From Humibacter sp. RRB41 (GTDB taxonomy: Bacteria; Actinomycetota; Actinomycetes; Actinomycetales; Microbacteriaceae), in contig NZ_JAKWJQ010000001.1 in the NCBI RefSeq assembly GCF_022761015.1, positions 558,001 through 622,000 of the forward strand: a stretch of 64,000 nucleotides of DNA, given 5' to 3'. Shown one piece after another: positions 52,938 to 62,208 of this stretch. The notes beneath the pieces were generated by a model. The model made no database searches. It had not been told where the DNA came from and saw nothing but the letters and a program-made list of their open reading frames with translations. Position 1 is the first letter of the stretch; each line of letters begins with the position of its first letter. Made by a program: the position numbers and the translations under genes.

Positions 52938-54191
52938 ATGACGACAGACGCACCCGCAACCGCACCGACCGCCGTAGTCGACATCGGGCTGCGTCGGCTC
53001 GCACTGCCCCGCGGCATCGCGTTCGCAGGCACATCGTTCGCCTTTGCCGGCCTCTACCTCGCCGCGGGTGCGCCGACGCCGATCCTCTTTCTGCTGCAAC
53101 AGCACTGGGGCTTTCCGGCGTGGGCGCTGACGGTTGCCTTCGCCACCTACGCATTCGCGCTCATCGCATCGCTCCTCGTCGTTGGCAAGCTCTCGGATCA
53201 CGTCGGGCGCCGTCCTGTCATCGCCGTGGCGCTGGCGGTGCAGGTGGTGGCGATGATCGCGTTCGTGTTCGCGCCGAACATCGGATGGGTCATCGGTGCA
53301 CGCGCCTTGCAGGGCATCGCGACCGGTGCCGCGACGAGCGCGTTCACGGCATCCGTCGTCGAGCTCGCGCCTGAACGGTTCAAGCGGCTCGGATCGATCA
53401 TCGTGGGTACGGCGGCGGCGAGTGGGCTCGGACTCGGCGCACTCTTCGCCGGAATCGTGGTGCAGTGGAGCACGGACGCCGACGCGATCGTGTTCACGGT
53501 GCTGGCGATCGTGGCGGTGCTCGGTCTGGTGATCGCGCTGCTCTCGCCAGAGACATCGAGCCCTCAGTCGGGTGCGCTGAGCGCTCTCGTGCCGCGTGTT
53601 GCGGTGCCGCGGCAGGCTCGCCGTGAATTCGCGGCTGCCGCGCCGGGAATCGTGGGCGCCTGGATGTTCGCCTCTCTCTTCATGGGACTCGGCCCGACGA
53701 TCGTGGCCGACGTGTTCCACATCGACAGCGGCGCCGTCGACGGTGTCACCGCCTTCGCTGCGCCGGCCGCCGCCGCGATCACCGGATTCCTGCTCGGGGG
53801 GCTGACCGCCCGACGTACCGTTCTCATCGGTGGCGTCGCTGTACTGGTCGGCACGGCCGTGATCATCGGTGGCATCTGGGGCGGCTCATTGCCGTTGTTC
53901 GTCGGAGGCGGGATCATCGGCGGTGTCGGGTTCGGCGCCTCGTTCTCCGGGGCGCTGCGCGCGATGGCTCCTCTTGCTCAGCCGCACGAAAGGGCCGGGT
54001 TGTTCGCCGCCATCTACGTCGCGGCGTACCTGGCGTTCGGGCTTCCTGCGATCATCGGCGGCCTGCTCATCGCGCCGCTCGGTCTGCTCGGTACGAGCAT
54101 CGCTTACGCGGTCGTCATCTTCGCCGTCGCCGCTGTTGGCACGGTCGCCGAAGCCACCATGGCGCGCCGCGAACGGGCAGTGCTGGGCTGA
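52938..54191 (+). CDS. MFS exporter, 12-helix type
   Basis: This 417-residue transporter has about 12 helices. The GKLSDHVGRRPVI loop is motif A, and IGARALQGIATGAATSAFTA is a typical DHA1-like stretch. It probably exports a drug or metabolite. ATG at 52938 follows GAAAGAAGG. Tandem TTTGNACAG boxes lie just upstream, and a TetR gene with the same box is convergent downstream, so that regulator probably controls it. Confidence 0.86.
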   Translation: MTTDAPATAPTAVVDIGLRRLALPRGIAFAGTSFAFAGLYLAAGAPTPILFLLQQHWGFPAWALTVAFATYAFALIASLLVVGKLSDHVGRRPVIAVALAVQVVAMIAFVFAPNIGWVIGARALQGIATGAATSAFTASVVELAPERFKRLGSIIVGTAAASGLGLGALFAGIVVQWSTDADAIVFTVLAIVAVLGLVIALLSPETSSPQSGALSALVPRVAVPRQARREFAAAAPGIVGAWMFASLFMGLGPTIVADVFHIDSGAVDGVTAFAAPAAAAITGFLLGGLTARRTVLIGGVAVLVGTAVIIGGIWGGSLPLFVGGGIIGGVGFGASFSGALRAMAPLAQPHERAGLFAAIYVAAYLAFGLPAIIGGLLIAPLGLLGTSIAYAVVIFAVAAVGTVAEATMARRERAVLG

Positions 54192-54244
54192 CGCCCGGCG
54201 CGCCGCCCCATCCCGCGAGGGTCGCGGTGGACCGCAGAGTGCGC

Positions 54245-54823
54245 TCAGTCGGCTGCGAGCGCGGCGTCGACCACATCGGATGCGAGGTCGCGCGCGATGC
54301 TTGCGACTTCGGGTCGACGGTCCATCTGGAAGCCCATGCGAGCACCGTCGTACAGTACGACGAGGCGGTCGGCCAGGCCGGCGGCATCCGTGATGGGAAG
54401 CGCGGAGGCGAGTCGGCCGAACAACTCGTGCACCCATACCCGGTAGCTGTCGGCCTCCTGCACCTCGGCGCTGCCCGGCTGCGCCTCTGCGACCGCGCGT
54501 GAGAACGCGCAGCCCTTGTAGTCGGAATGGTGGAACCTCGTGCCGAGCACGTCGAAGACGGCGAGGATCCTCGCCTTCGGATCCTCGACCGCGGCGATCG
54601 CACTCCCGATCAGAGCAGCCGAGCGCTCCTGCCTGCCCAGCAGGTACTCGCGTACCAGATCTTCCTTGCCGTCGAAGTTGTAGTACAGCGACCCTTTGGC
54701 CACGCCCGCCTTCTCGATGATGCGGTCGATGCCGACGGTGTGGATGCCCTCGGAATAGAACAGGTCATCGGCCGCGGCGAGCAGGCGCTCGCGTGGCGAT
54801 GGACCCTTCTCTCGCGTGATCAT
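54245..54823 (-). CDS. TetR-family regulator of the MFS gene
   Basis: This 192-residue regulator has the helix-turn-helix at about residues 10-50 (ERLLAAADDLFYSEGIHTVGIDRIIEKAGVAKGSLYYNF) and a TetR_C ligand domain. The ATG at 54823 lies six bases after TAGTAT, a leaderless pattern. The TTTGAACAG box in its promoter matches the tandem boxes before the MFS gene, which is strong evidence for shared control. Confidence 0.9.
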   Translation of the reverse strand: MITREKGPSPRERLLAAADDLFYSEGIHTVGIDRIIEKAGVAKGSLYYNFDGKEDLVREYLLGRQERSAALIGSAIAAVEDPKARILAVFDVLGTRFHHSDYKGCAFSRAVAEAQPGSAEVQEADSYRVWVHELFGRLASALPITDAAGLADRLVVLYDGARMGFQMDRRPEVASIARDLASDVVDAALAAD

Positions 54824-54829
54824 GCGGGC

Positions 54830-54835
54830 ATACTA
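54830..54835 (-). promoter_or_regulatory. Leaderless-type -10 box of the TetR gene
   Basis: On the minus strand TAGTAT lies 6 bases before the ATG at 54823. Confidence 0.5.
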
Positions 54836-54845
54836 TCAGACAGAC

Positions 54846-54854
54846 CTGTTCAAA
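54846..54854 (-). promoter_or_regulatory. TTTGAACAG box in the TetR promoter
   Basis: TTTGAACAG, followed by GTCTGTCTGA on the minus strand, matches the boxes at 52863 and 52884. It overlaps the spacer and -35 region of the TetR promoter, so it suits autoregulation. Confidence 0.6.
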
Positions 54855-54870
54855 GAGTGGATGCTCGTAC

Positions 54871-55340
54871 TCAGCGTCGGCCCGCTTTCGTCAAGGCCGT
54901 CGCCTGAGCCAGCAGCTGGCGCCGAACGGCGTCGAAGGGCTCGAGGCTTCGCTCCGCACGGCTGAGCGCGACGGCGCCCTCTGCGGCAGCGACGAGCACG
55001 GCGGCGAAGCCAGTGGCATCCGTGCGCTTCAGTCCGCCTTGCTTCAGAGCGGCGGCCAGCTCCGTGCGCCATGTACGGAACACGGCGGATGTCGTCTCGA
55101 GCAGCTCCGGCGAGTCCGTCGCGACGGTGACGGCGAGGGCGGCGCATCCGGCCGAGAGGTCCGAGCGCGTGAGCACCTCGCGCCAGGCATCCAGATAGGC
55201 GGATGCCACACCGCGCGCACTCTTGCCGCGAAAGCTCTTGATCAGCGCGAGCGACCGTTCCCCTGCGAGCTGCACCGCTTCGGTGACCAGCTGGTCCTTT
55301 CCGCCCGGGAAGTGGAAGTAGATCGAGCCGCGTGGGGTGC
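54871..55340 (-). pseudogene. TetR-family gene with missing 5' end
   Basis: The frame encodes a normal TetR ligand-binding domain from GSIYFHFPGGKDQL onward, but helix 1 and most of the DNA-binding helix-turn-helix are absent. Upstream of CTPRGSIYFHF the sequence becomes unrelated and Gly/Pro-rich. A protein of about 169 residues could start at ATG 55380, but it could not bind DNA as a TetR protein does. The remnant lies beside the intact 54245-54823 gene and may be a leftover of an older regulator. I infer a deletion or rearrangement near 55340. Confidence 0.7.
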
Positions 55341-55410
55341 AGTAGCCGGAGCTACCAGCCCCAGCCGGAGTTCCCGGCATCTGCCAGGGATCCCACAGTA
55401 GACAGAACGG

Positions 55411-55416
55411 TAGGCT
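55411..55416 (+). promoter_or_regulatory. Leaderless-type -10 box of the small membrane gene
   Basis: TAGGCT lies 7 bases before the GTG at 55424, next to the truncated TetR gene. Confidence 0.4.
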
Positions 55417-55423
55417 CGCGGGT

Positions 55424-55774
55424 GTGACCCTGCCCGCCGAGAAGCCTCCGCTGATCGTGTGGGACATCATCGTCTCGATCGTGATGTGGGTGCTGTCCGT
55501 CGGGCTGATCGGAGTGGCGGCATTCGTCGCGCTGTTCGGCCTGGCGTTCATCGACTACTGCCCTCCCGAGTCGTGTAGCGCTCAGGGTGCGTTCCTCTCC
55601 CTGATCGTCGCGGGCGTCGCGTCGATCTTCCTGCTGCTCACCGGACTCGTGTGGGGGATCGTCCGCATCGTGGAGCGACAGACGTCGTGGTGGGTCGGCC
55701 TCGGCGCGCTCGTGCTGAGCCTGGCGTGCTGGATCATCGGATTCGTCGGCGCGGCCAAGTCGGTCGGCTGGTAG
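55424..55774 (+). CDS. Small integral membrane protein of unknown function
   Basis: This 116-residue protein has three to four helices (IIVSIVMWVLSVGLIGVAAF, LIVAGVASIFLLLTGLVWGIV, GLGALVLSLACWIIGFVGA). A CPPESCS loop lies between helices 1 and 2. Its two Cys may form a disulfide outside the cell. I do not recognise a family name, though such proteins are common in Microbacteriaceae. TAGGCT precedes the GTG by seven bases, a leaderless pattern. Confidence 0.7.
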   Translation: MTLPAEKPPLIVWDIIVSIVMWVLSVGLIGVAAFVALFGLAFIDYCPPESCSAQGAFLSLIVAGVASIFLLLTGLVWGIVRIVERQTSWWVGLGALVLSLACWIIGFVGAAKSVGW

Positions 55775-55945
55775 TCGGGCGGCCGGGAGGAGGGGCGGCA
55801 TCCGTCGCAGGGAGGATGCCGCTGGACGCTCGCGCCAATAGAGTGTGTAGCTCAGCCCTCACCGCACGGACGATTCGTCGTGCGTTCGCGGCGCAGGGTC
55901 GCACTGCAGCACCACGAGTTCCATACCGTCATCGGAAAGGACGAT

Positions 55946-56833
55946 ATGACCGCCGTGAACCCTCCGACTCCGCCCGAGCGGGGGCAGCAGCATCCGGCAC
56001 AGGATGCCGTGCCACCTGCGAGTGCGCGGGCCGCGTACGTCGCGCCGACGGCTCAGTACGCGTCGCCGGATCCGGACCCGGAGGCGGCGCTGTCGATCCG
56101 CGGACTCTTCAAGACGTTCGGGCAGAATCACGCCGTCGACGGCATCAGCCTCGACGTTCCCGCCGGAAGCTTCTACGGTCTGGTGGGGCCGAACGGCGCG
56201 GGCAAGACCACGACGCTGAGCATGGCGACGGGGCTGCTGCGACCGGATGCCGGCGTGGTGGCAGTGCACGGAGTGGATGTCTGGCAGCACCCTCTCGATG
56301 CGAAGGCGCGGGTCGGTGTGCTTTCCGACGGCGCGCGGCTGTTCGACCGGCTGACCGGCGAGCAACTGGTCATCTACGCGGGCGTGCTCAGCGGCATGGA
56401 CCGCCCGACGGCCATTTCGCGCACCAAAGATCTGCTGCAGCTGCTCGACCTGCAGTCCGCTGCCGGAACCCTCGTCGTCGACTACTCGGCTGGCATGACG
56501 AAGAAGATCGCGCTCGCGTGCGCCATGGTGCACGCCCCGCGGCTTCTCGTGCTCGACGAACCGTTCGAATCCGTCGATCCGGTGTCGGCCGCGAACATCC
56601 GTGACATCCTCGGCGGGTTCGTGAGCGGAGGAGGCACCGTCATCGTGTCGTCGCACGTGATGGACCTGGTGCAGCGCATGTGCGATCACGTCGCTGTGAT
56701 CACGAGCGGGCGGGTCGTGGCATCAGGAACCGTCGACGACGTGCGCGGCGGCGAGGACCTCGAGGACCGCTTCGTCGAGCTCGTCGGAGGCCGACGCGTG
56801 CAGGAGGGCCCGGAGTGGTTGCGGTACTCGTAG
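55946..56833 (+). CDS. ABC transporter ATP-binding protein
   Basis: This 295-residue ATPase has a 45-residue Pro-rich N-terminal arm. Walker A is GPNGAGKTTT (about residues 80-90), the signature is a variant (YSAGMTKKIAL), Walker B is LLVLDEPFESVDP, and SSHVMDLV is the H-loop. The YSxGM form is typical of exporters with large permeases such as the next gene. GGAAAGGA precedes the ATG. Its 3' end overlaps the permease start by 19 bases. Confidence 0.9.
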   Translation: MTAVNPPTPPERGQQHPAQDAVPPASARAAYVAPTAQYASPDPDPEAALSIRGLFKTFGQNHAVDGISLDVPAGSFYGLVGPNGAGKTTTLSMATGLLRPDAGVVAVHGVDVWQHPLDAKARVGVLSDGARLFDRLTGEQLVIYAGVLSGMDRPTAISRTKDLLQLLDLQSAAGTLVVDYSAGMTKKIALACAMVHAPRLLVLDEPFESVDPVSAANIRDILGGFVSGGGTVIVSSHVMDLVQRMCDHVAVITSGRVVASGTVDDVRGGEDLEDRFVELVGGRRVQEGPEWLRYS

Positions 56834-58383
56834 GGCTGCGCCTCCTCGTACTGCGCAACAGCCTCAAGCGCAGCGTAGGGCAGTTGATCGCCGTGATCAT
56901 CGGCGGACTGTACGGGCTCTTCGTGCTCGCCATGGTCATCCTCGGCCTGTTCGCGCTGAACTTGGCTCCGGTCGATCTGCTGCGCACCATCATCGTGCTC
57001 GCCGGTTCGGCGCTCACGCTCGGCTGGGCGATCATCCCGCTGTTCCTGCCGATCGAGCAGACGCTCGACGCGCCGCACCTCGCCGTCTATCCCATCCCGC
57101 TGAACAAGCTGCTCACCGGGCTGCTCATCTCCGGCGTCGTCGGTATTCCCGGCGCGATCACCATGGTGGCATCGATCTTCACGTTCGGGTCGTGGCTCAG
57201 GATGCCCGGCATCGCCGTGCTCGCCCTGCTCTGCGGCATCGCGGGCGCGCTGCTCTGCGTGATGCTGTCCCGCGCGGTCACCGCGGCGGCAAGCGGCTTG
57301 TCGTCGGGGCGGCGGTTCCGCGAGGCCGCCGGCATCCTGATCTTCATTCCGCTCGTGTTGCTCGGGCCGATCATCGCAGGCACCGCCTCGTCGCTCGAGA
57401 ACTCGAAGGATGTGCTGCCGAATCTCGCGAACGCGATGTCGTGGACTCCGCTCGGGGCGATCTGGGCGATCCCGTCGCAAGTCGCACTCGGCGATCCGCT
57501 CGGCGCGGTGCTGAGGGCACTGATCGGGCTGGCGACGATCGCCGTGGTGTTCCTGGTGTGGCGCTGGGGGCTGGCGCGTGCGCTCGTCACGCCGGTGCAC
57601 GCCGCGTCACGCGTGCGCGCGCAAGGCAAGCTGGGTCTCTTCGGGCGGTTCCCTGACACGCCGGCGGGCGTCATCGCGGCGCGCTGCCTCACCTACTGGT
57701 TCCGCGATCCGCGCTACCTGCGCCAGCTCGTGATCATCCCCGTGCTTCCACTGCTGCTCTGGTTCTACTCGTCGCTGACGGGCGGGACGTTCCTGCTGCA
57801 GGCGGCCGGACCGTTCGTCGCGTTTGTGCTCGGCATCACCCTGATCGCCGACGTGTCGTACGACTCGACGGCGTTCGTGCTGCACATGAGCAAGGCGGTG
57901 CCGGGGCGCGCCGACCGGTGGGGGCGGGCATCCGCCGTGCTGGTCTTCGGGCTTCCCGCCGTGGTCGCGATCACGTTCATCACCGCAGCCGTCGCGCACG
58001 ACTGGATGCCCGTGCCCGCCCTGCTCGGCCTCTCCGTCGGTCTGCTGCTCGGCGGCCTCGGTGTCTGCTCCGTGACGTCTGCCGTCGTGGTCTTCCCCGC
58101 GCCTTCCCCTGGCGACAACCCGTTCAAGACGCGGCCAGGTGCCAATACCGCCCTGCTCGGATCGACGTTCATCACGTGGGGCGTGCTCGCGGTGGTCACT
58201 GCGCCGGAGATCGCCCTCCTGATCGTGAACCTCGTGACGGGCCAACCGCTCTGGGGCTGGATCGCCCTCGTTGTCGGAGTCATTCTCGGCCCGGTCACGC
58301 TGGTGATCGGCGCGAACGTGGGAGGCCGCATCCTCGACCGCCGCAGCCCCGAGCTGCTGATGCAGCTGCAGAAGGACGCGTGA
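56815..58383 (+). CDS. ABC transporter permease, large ABC-2-like exporter subunit
   Basis: This 522-residue membrane protein has about 12 helices, including LIAVIIGGLYGLFVLAMVILGL, LLTGLLISGVVGIPGAITMV, LALLCGIAGALLCVMLS and LFVLGITLIADV-like FVAFVLGITLIADV. It has no ATPase motifs. Together with the preceding ATPase it would form an exporter of unknown cargo. I chose GTG 56815 because AGGAGG lies 14 bases upstream and the frame overlaps the ATPase stop. Confidence 0.83.
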   Translation: MVAVLVGLRLLVLRNSLKRSVGQLIAVIIGGLYGLFVLAMVILGLFALNLAPVDLLRTIIVLAGSALTLGWAIIPLFLPIEQTLDAPHLAVYPIPLNKLLTGLLISGVVGIPGAITMVASIFTFGSWLRMPGIAVLALLCGIAGALLCVMLSRAVTAAASGLSSGRRFREAAGILIFIPLVLLGPIIAGTASSLENSKDVLPNLANAMSWTPLGAIWAIPSQVALGDPLGAVLRALIGLATIAVVFLVWRWGLARALVTPVHAASRVRAQGKLGLFGRFPDTPAGVIAARCLTYWFRDPRYLRQLVIIPVLPLLLWFYSSLTGGTFLLQAAGPFVAFVLGITLIADVSYDSTAFVLHMSKAVPGRADRWGRASAVLVFGLPAVVAITFITAAVAHDWMPVPALLGLSVGLLLGGLGVCSVTSAVVVFPAPSPGDNPFKTRPGANTALLGSTFITWGVLAVVTAPEIALLIVNLVTGQPLWGWIALVVGVILGPVTLVIGANVGGRILDRRSPELLMQLQKDA

Positions 58384-58415
58384 CGCCGAGCGCTGCGACC
58401 GTCGTGGCGGGCTTT

Positions 58416-59438
<1,023 letters not shown>

Positions 59439-59741
59439 GGTCGGTGCCCCTGGGGTGCCGACCGTGCCGATGCGCGGGATCTGCGCGGGATCATCTGCAA
59501 CCCGGGGCGGACGCACCGGTTCTGAGCCGAAAAGATCCCCGGCTACGCGAAACGGCGTATCCGGGGATCTCGCGCGCGGCTTCGGGCGAATCGCGCGCTG
59601 CGCGGCCGAGAATTTTGGGGGGATATCCCCGACCGCGGTGCAACTCTATGTGCGTCATCAGTGTGAATGCTGTATTGACTCTGACCTAAGCCTGGGAGTG
59701 AGTCGGACGCCCGCCGAGTATCCAGTTCGCTGAGCGTGCTG
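59439..59741. other. Gap between mdh and the LapA-domain gene
   Basis: About 300 bases with no supportable gene. It contains a strong hairpin (59533-59570) and the self-complementary GGGGATATCCCC near 59620. Confidence 0.6.
59533..59570 (-). terminator. Rho-independent terminator after the LapA-domain gene
   Basis: AGATCCCCGG (59533-59542) pairs perfectly with CCGGGGATCT (59561-59570), and an inner TACGC/GCGTA stem surrounds GAAACG. On the minus strand the hairpin is followed by TTTT, as expected for a terminator of the gene at 59742-59999. It also insulates mdh. Confidence 0.78.
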
Positions 59742-59999
59742 TCAGCGACGCGCTTTCCGGGCGGCTCGGTTGCGTGCGAAGATCCAGCCGACGATGCCGC
59801 CGATGATGAACACGAGAAGCACGACCACCCACGTCGGCCACTCCACATGCCAGAACAGCAGGAAGATCTTCGACGTCTCGTCGGCGACCCCGTTCTGAAT
59901 GGCGATGACGATCAGCAGAATGACGAGGATGATCGCCAGCCACTTGCGCTTGAGGAACCTGACGAAGCCGTTGTCACGCTTCTCGGATGTGTCGGTCAT
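59742..59999 (-). CDS. LapA-domain (DUF1049) small membrane protein
   Basis: This 85-residue protein has two helices, LAIILVILLIVIAIQN and WVVVLLVFIIGGIVGWIFA. They are joined by the VADETSKIFLLFWHVEWPTW loop typical of LapA/DUF1049. In proteobacteria relatives (YciS/LapA) assist lipopolysaccharide assembly; here, without an outer membrane, the role is unknown. Confidence 0.88.
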   Translation of the reverse strand: MTDTSEKRDNGFVRFLKRKWLAIILVILLIVIAIQNGVADETSKIFLLFWHVEWPTWVVVLLVFIIGGIVGWIFARNRAARKARR

Positions 60000-60122
60000 G
60001 GATTGCCCTTCGGGTGGAACTGTCGTCGCGACGGATGCGCGCTGCCGCTCATTCTGGCCCGCAGACGCGTGCCCTGGGAAGCGTTCGTGGCGAGGTGACG
60101 AACTGCGGCGACCGTTGGGCCC

Positions 60123-60698
60123 TCAGCCTTGCTTCGCAGCGGCCTTAAGGGCCTTCTTGGTCTCCCGGACTCTGGCGAGGGATGCCTCGTCCACGATGTC
60201 GGCGACCGACCTGTGCGATCCGGGCTCGCCATATGCGCCGGCCGCCTCGCGCCATCCCGCTCCGTCGAAGCCGTACTGCTTGCCGAGCAAGGCAACGAAG
60301 ATGCGCGCCTTCTGGTCGCCGAACCCGGGCAGCGCCTTCAGTCGCTTGAACACTTCGCGTCCATCGGGATCGCCCTGCGTCCAGATGGCGGATGCCTGGC
60401 CGCCCCAGTCGTCGACGATCGCTCTGCAGACGGCTTGGATGCGACCGGCCATCGACCCCGGATACCGGTGCACAGCGGGTGGGGTGGAGCAGAGCTTCGC
60501 GAAGGCATCGGGATCGGCGGCGGCGATGGTGGCGGCATCCAGACCGCCCATTCGATCGCGGATCTTCTCGGGACCGCTGAACGCGGTCTCCATCGCCACC
60601 TGCTGATCGAGCAGCATTCCGATGAGCAGGGCGAGCGGATCGGATGACAACAGGGCGTCGGCGGCCGCATCGCCGGTGATGTGCAGGGTGCCGGTCAT
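60123..60698 (-). CDS. HhH-GPD-type base-excision DNA repair protein
   Basis: This 191-residue protein has the LIGMLLDQQVAMETAFSGP start of the HhH-GPD fold. A helix-hairpin-helix follows in FKRLKALPGFGDQKARIFVALLGKQYG. No Fe-S Cys set is present. It would remove damaged bases; the lesion is unknown. AATGAT precedes the ATG at 60698 by six bases. Confidence 0.85.
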   Translation of the reverse strand: MTGTLHITGDAAADALLSSDPLALLIGMLLDQQVAMETAFSGPEKIRDRMGGLDAATIAAADPDAFAKLCSTPPAVHRYPGSMAGRIQAVCRAIVDDWGGQASAIWTQGDPDGREVFKRLKALPGFGDQKARIFVALLGKQYGFDGAGWREAAGAYGEPGSHRSVADIVDEASLARVRETKKALKAAAKQG

Positions 60699-60756
60699 GG
60701 GTTCATCATTCCACCGCCTCTGTTCGCTGCGCCAGCGAAGCGCGTCGCCCCCAGTT

Positions 60757-60784
60757 CCCTGAGCGAGCGGAGCGAGTCGAAGGG
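60757..60784. repeat. Copy of the 28-base dispersed repeat
   Basis: CCCTGAGCGAGCGGAGCGAG followed by TCGAAGGG is identical over 28 bases to 30370-30397. It lies between the divergent HhH-GPD and pterin dehydratase genes. Confidence 0.8.
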
Positions 60785-60863
60785 CGCCGAAGTGTTGACG
60801 ATGTCGGTGGTGGGGTCTTGCATGGAGTCGTCCGAGCGACGCGATCGAGGTGCGGAGGCATCC

Positions 60864-61535
60864 ATGGTGCAGGCCATCACGGTACGAGAGTTCTACGAGG
60901 CGGTTCCCGGTAACGACTGGCATCGTGCTTATGGCGGAGCGACGGCGTACTTCGTCAGCGGTTCGTTCGCGAAGGGGCTGCAACTCGTCAACGCGATCGG
61001 CGCACTCGCGGATGCCGCGAACCACCACCCCGACATCGACCTGCGCTACGGTGCGGTCGTCGTGCGCCTGCGCACGCACGAGGTGCAGGGGCTGAGCGAG
61101 CGCGACACCGCCCTTGCGGTGCAGATCTCGGATGCTGCGCGAGAGTTGGGCATCCGTTCCGAGCCCGCGCAGATCCACACCGTGCAGATCGCGATCGACG
61201 CCCTGGACATTTCGGAGGTGCTTCCGTTCTGGGAGGCCGTGCTGGCCTACGAACGGCGGGGCGACGACGACCTGGTCGACCCTCGCCGGCTCGGGCCATC
61301 GGTCTGGTTCCAGCAGATGGATGCTCCGCGACCGCAGCGCAATCGCATCCACATCGACCTCGCGCTGCCCCGTTCTCAAGTCGAAGGTCGCATCGCGGCG
61401 GCGCTCGCTGCCGGCGGACACGTCGCGAACGACGCGTTCGCGCCGCACTGGTGGACCCTGGCCGACTCGGAGGGCAACGAGATCGACCTCGCGCCCTGGG
61501 TGGACGACACCGATTGGGAGGACGACGAGGGCTGA
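60864..61535 (+). CDS. Pterin-4a-carbinolamine dehydratase fused to a VOC-like domain
   Basis: This 223-residue protein has a pterin-4a-carbinolamine dehydratase domain (about residues 1-100, with ANHHPDIDLRYGAVVVRL, the HHPD...Y active-site motif). A glyoxalase/VOC-like domain (about 105-215) follows, with HTVQIAIDALD and RNRIHIDLALPRSQV. PCD dehydrates 4a-hydroxytetrahydropterin. The VOC partner is unusual, so the protein may be bifunctional or a repurposed ligand binder. I chose the ATG at 60864 for its GGAGG site; ATGs at 60801 and 60822 are in frame. Confidence 0.87.
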   Translation: MVQAITVREFYEAVPGNDWHRAYGGATAYFVSGSFAKGLQLVNAIGALADAANHHPDIDLRYGAVVVRLRTHEVQGLSERDTALAVQISDAARELGIRSEPAQIHTVQIAIDALDISEVLPFWEAVLAYERRGDDDLVDPRRLGPSVWFQQMDAPRPQRNRIHIDLALPRSQVEGRIAAALAAGGHVANDAFAPHWWTLADSEGNEIDLAPWVDDTDWEDDEG

Positions 61536-61587
61536 GCCGCTGCCGATTTTCGGTCGCCGACGCCTCGCGCGAACGTCGCACCCGGTT

Positions 61588-62100
61588 TCACACCTCGAGC
61601 GGTGAGCCTCCCATCGCCGTGTTCAAAGCCCCCAATGTGCGGATCGTGGCCGCGAGATCGCGCGCGTCGAGCTCTGCGATTCCGTCCGTCATCGAATCGT
61701 CGAGCAGGGCGTCACCCTTGCGCACCAGTTCGGTGCCCAGGGGAGTGAGCGTGACGACGTGCTCGCGCCGCGAGCGTGGTGAGACTGCGACCGTCATGAG
61801 CCCAGCCGCGACGGCGGAGTCGATCTGCCGACTCACCGTCCCTTTGGTCAGGGCCAGCCGGTCGGCGACCGCCTGCTGGTTGATCTCGCCCGGATACGCA
61901 TCCACAACGCTGAGAACAAGGAACTGGGCGAGCGAGATGCCGAGACCGTCCCGGTAGAGCGCCTCGCCTGCCCGATCCATCAGCGCGTCGACGCGACGCA
62001 CCAGGAACCACAGAGCGGCGATGTCACCGGTCGCGTCCGACAACGGGGACCGTTGACTCCGTTTCCCGGCGGGCGGGGAGGACGCACGGGATCTTGCCAT
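61588..62100 (-). CDS. MarR-family transcriptional regulator
   Basis: This 170-residue regulator has the winged helix GISLAQFLVLSVVDAYPGEINQQAVADRLALTKGTVSRQ and a typical wing with SRREHVVTLTPLG. It is divergent from a quinone reductase-like gene, with the palindrome GTTGCATATGCAAC between them. It probably senses a redox-active or phenolic compound and represses both genes. The start at 62100 uses AGGATGG upstream; ATG 62109 is possible. Confidence 0.9.
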   Translation of the reverse strand: MARSRASSPPAGKRSQRSPLSDATGDIAALWFLVRRVDALMDRAGEALYRDGLGISLAQFLVLSVVDAYPGEINQQAVADRLALTKGTVSRQIDSAVAAGLMTVAVSPRSRREHVVTLTPLGTELVRKGDALLDDSMTDGIAELDARDLAATIRTLGALNTAMGGSPLEV

Positions 62101-62134
62101 GACGCCCATCCTACATTTCGTTTGACAGGCGACG

Positions 62135-62148
62135 GTTGCATATGCAAC
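62135..62148. promoter_or_regulatory. MarR operator palindrome
   Basis: GTTGCATATGCAAC is a perfect 14-base palindrome. It is followed by a weaker dyad GGTTG-TTTGAT-CAACC (62149-62164). A TTGACA lies at 62122-62127. Confidence 0.75.
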
Positions 62149-62208
62149 GGTTGTTTGATCAACCAAATCCAAACCGACGTACGCGTCATAGGAGATCAAG
62201 GAGTCACG

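Noticed and set aside
59571-59741. tRNA or small RNA gene between mdh and the LapA gene
   Set aside because: I could not fold a cloverleaf. The only strong structure is the terminator at 59533-59570 and a short GGGGATATCCCC palindrome.
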